Origin: Streptomyces nodosus
GTDB taxonomy: Bacteria > Actinomycetota > Actinomycetes > Streptomycetales > Streptomycetaceae
NCBI RefSeq assembly: GCF_008704995.1
Contig: NZ_CP023747.1
Location: 3,374,501-3,438,500, forward strand
Length of the DNA: 64,000 bases
Direction of reading: 5' to 3'
The translations under genes and the position numbers were made by a program. The number at the start of each line of letters is the position of its first letter. Positions within the stretch are counted from its first letter, which is position 1. Shown here piece by piece: positions 62,460-64,000 of the stretch. The notes below the pieces were generated by a model. That model was given only the letters and a program-made list of their open reading frames with translations, was not told where the DNA came from and searched no databases.

Positions 62460-63926
62460 ATGCCTCGTGATCCGGCCAGGGGGCTGACCGCGCTCCTTGC
62501 GGCAGTAGCAGTCCCACCCGCCGTCTGCCTGCTCCTGCTGCCCATCCGGGCGATCCTGTCCGACACCAACGCGGTCCTGATTCTGATGTTGGTCGTCTCG
62601 GCGGTGGCAGCTCTCGGCAACCGTGGTGCTGCGGCCCTCACGGCCCTGTCCGCCGCCGTGTGGTACATCTACTTCTTCACCACCCCGTACGAAAGTTTCA
62701 CCCGCTTCAACAACTCGGACGACATCGTCACCGCCGTGTTGCTGCTCGTCGTCGGCCTTGCGGTCTCTCATCTGGCTCGCCGCTACAGCCGCGAGCGCAC
62801 CATCGCCACCACGCTGCAGCGCGGCCTGCTGCCCCGGGTGCTGCCGGACACCAGCACCGTCCGGGTGGCGTGCCGCTACGTACCGGCCGAGGCCGAGGTC
62901 GGCGGGGACTGGTTCGACGTGATCCCTCTCCCGGGCCACCGCACCGCGCTGGTGGTCGGGGACGTGGTCGGCCACAGCCTGCGCTCCGCCGTCACCATGG
63001 GTCGGCTGCGCACCGCCGTCCGCAATTTCTCCACCCTTGACCTGCCGCCCGACGAGCTACTGGCCCGACTCGACGACGTGGTGATTCAAATGGATGCGGA
63101 GGCGGGCACCTGCGAGGACGGGACCGCCGGGACCACCTGCCTGTATGCGATCTACGACCCGGTCTCCCGCATCTGCGCGATGGCAAGAGCTGGTCACTTT
63201 CCGCCCGCCATCGTCGATCCGGACGGCCGCGCGGAGCTTCTCGACCTGCCCGCAGGCCCTCCGCTGGGTATAGGCGGCCTGCGCTTTGAGGCCGTTGAGC
63301 GGAAGTTGCCGGAGGACACGCAGGTCGTGCTCTACACCGACGGGCTCGTCGAGGACCGGCACCGCGATGTCGAGGCCGGCCTGAAGCTGCTGTGCGACAC
63401 GCTCTCCGGCGCGGGGATGGACCCGGAGGAGACGTGCCAGACGGTCCTGGATGCAGTGCGACCCGCTCGTCCAGTCGATGACGTCGCTCTTCTGGTCGCT
63501 CGCACCCGTGCGTTTCCGCATGACCGTATCGCCGAATGGGACATCCCGGCCTTTCCCGCCGCGGTGCCCGCCCTGCGCGCTGAGGTGTTCGCGACGCTGG
63601 CCGACTGGAATCTGGGGGAGACGGCATTCGCCACCGAACTGATCCTCAGCGAGCTGGTCACCAATGCCATCCGCTACGGGGCACCCCCTGTCCACCTGCG
63701 CCTTCTGCGTGGCACCAGCCTCGTCGTGGAGGTCAGTGACGGCAGCAGTACCTCCCCGCACCTGCGCTACGCAGCGGCGATGGACGAGGGCGGTCGCGGA
63801 ATCTACCTCGTCTCCCAGCTCGCCGAGCGGTGGGGAACCCGCTTCACCCCCACCGGGAAGATCGTGTGGGCCGAGCAGCCGGCCCCATCGGTTCCCGTCG
63901 CCCCTGTCCTGGCCTCGGTTGCGTGA
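62460..63926 (+). CDS. Membrane SpoIIE/PP2C phosphatase with C-terminal anti-sigma kinase domain
   Basis: 488 aa from ATG 62460 (MPRDPARG), preceded by GGGGAGG with 6-nt gap. Residues about 10-110: four hydrophobic helices with a DUF4118-type (KdpD-like) pattern (LLAAVAVPPAVCLLLLPIRA; VLLLVVGLAVSHLARRYSRE). SpoIIE phosphatase, about 125-345: GDWFDVIPLPGHRTALVVGD (metal Asp), GHFPPAIVDPDGRAELLDLP, VVLYTDGLVEDRHRDVEAGL, DDVALLVAR. HATPase, about 350-480: LILSELVTNAIRYGAPPVHL, SDGSSTSPHLRYAAAMDEGG, RGIYLVSQLAERWG. It would dephosphorylate a STAS antagonist and bind its sigma factor. Confidence 0.93.
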   Translation: MPRDPARGLTALLAAVAVPPAVCLLLLPIRAILSDTNAVLILMLVVSAVAALGNRGAAALTALSAAVWYIYFFTTPYESFTRFNNSDDIVTAVLLLVVGLAVSHLARRYSRERTIATTLQRGLLPRVLPDTSTVRVACRYVPAEAEVGGDWFDVIPLPGHRTALVVGDVVGHSLRSAVTMGRLRTAVRNFSTLDLPPDELLARLDDVVIQMDAEAGTCEDGTAGTTCLYAIYDPVSRICAMARAGHFPPAIVDPDGRAELLDLPAGPPLGIGGLRFEAVERKLPEDTQVVLYTDGLVEDRHRDVEAGLKLLCDTLSGAGMDPEETCQTVLDAVRPARPVDDVALLVARTRAFPHDRIAEWDIPAFPAAVPALRAEVFATLADWNLGETAFATELILSELVTNAIRYGAPPVHLRLLRGTSLVVEVSDGSSTSPHLRYAAAMDEGGRGIYLVSQLAERWGTRFTPTGKIVWAEQPAPSVPVAPVLASVA

Positions 63927-64000
63927 CCGGGCCCGACTGCTCGCAGCCGCCTGCTGCCCCGGACCAGCCTCCGAGAGGGGAGACGGCCCCTTCGGGGTAT

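Overview
This window is high-GC DNA (third codon positions almost always G or C, GTG and TTG starts, many ATGA/GTGA overlaps) with the gene content of a Streptomyces chromosome core. The order afsR-afsS-afsK, purU, a DtxR-type iron regulator, citrate synthase-like, pdxH, acyl-CoA carboxylase genes and serC follows, as far as I recall it, the SCO4426 to SCO4366 segment of S. coelicolor. No rRNA, tRNA or CRISPR array is visible.

Layout. 1-4.6 kb: the AfsR/AfsS/AfsK antibiotic-regulation module, with afsR truncated by the window edge. 4.9-13.9 kb: housekeeping and accessory genes (VOC protein, TetR, PNPOx-like enzyme, two GNATs, flavoprotein monooxygenase, two MFS exporters, GlxA-type regulator). 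14-15.4 kb: one IS110-family insertion sequence with a plausible bridge-RNA region in its left end, followed by about 800 bp without a convincing gene. 16.2-24.7 kb: anti-sigma-type kinase, EF-hand protein, STAS protein, purU, substrate-binding lipoprotein, a repeat-bearing membrane protein and an NsdA-like HTH/TPR regulator. 25-30.7 kb: primase-polymerase-like protein, ABC exporter pair, PAS/GAF protein, SIS protein. 31-36.8 kb: DmdR1-like iron regulator, an alpha/beta-hydrolase-fold protein without its nucleophile, pdxH, citrate synthase-like protein, and a 2-oxoglutarate/iron oxygenase preceded by a 25-codon leader peptide.

37.1-44.9 kb (minus strand) is a six-gene acyl-CoA operon: AtuA-like protein, carboxyltransferase, biotin carboxylase, acyl-CoA dehydrogenase, enoyl-CoA hydratase and TetR. 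A palindromic candidate operator lies ahead of the first gene. This set matches the Atu/Liu (acyclic terpene or leucine) catabolic gene sets. 45.3-49.5 kb: EamA exporter and a large FAD/Fe-S oxidase, converging on a 137-bp tandem repeat. 49.8-54.2 kb: a complete conservon (CvnA-B-C-D plus cytochrome P450), all translationally coupled, whose P450 lacks the EXXR arginine. 54.7-64 kb: serC, a secreted GH5 cellulase with CBM2 and a perfect CebR box, a surface-anchored propeller protein, an SGNH hydrolase, a tandem Uma2 family with a decayed third copy, an aldo/keto reductase and a SpoIIE-type phosphatase with a kinase domain.

Most of the window is ordinary Streptomyces core. The signals most worth checking are the IS110 bridge RNA, the nucleophile-less hydrolase, the leader peptide ahead of the IPNS-type oxygenase, the orphan promoter with a 12-codon ORF at 33.3 kb, the hairpin in the afsS leader, and several tandem repeats and operators in intergenic DNA.
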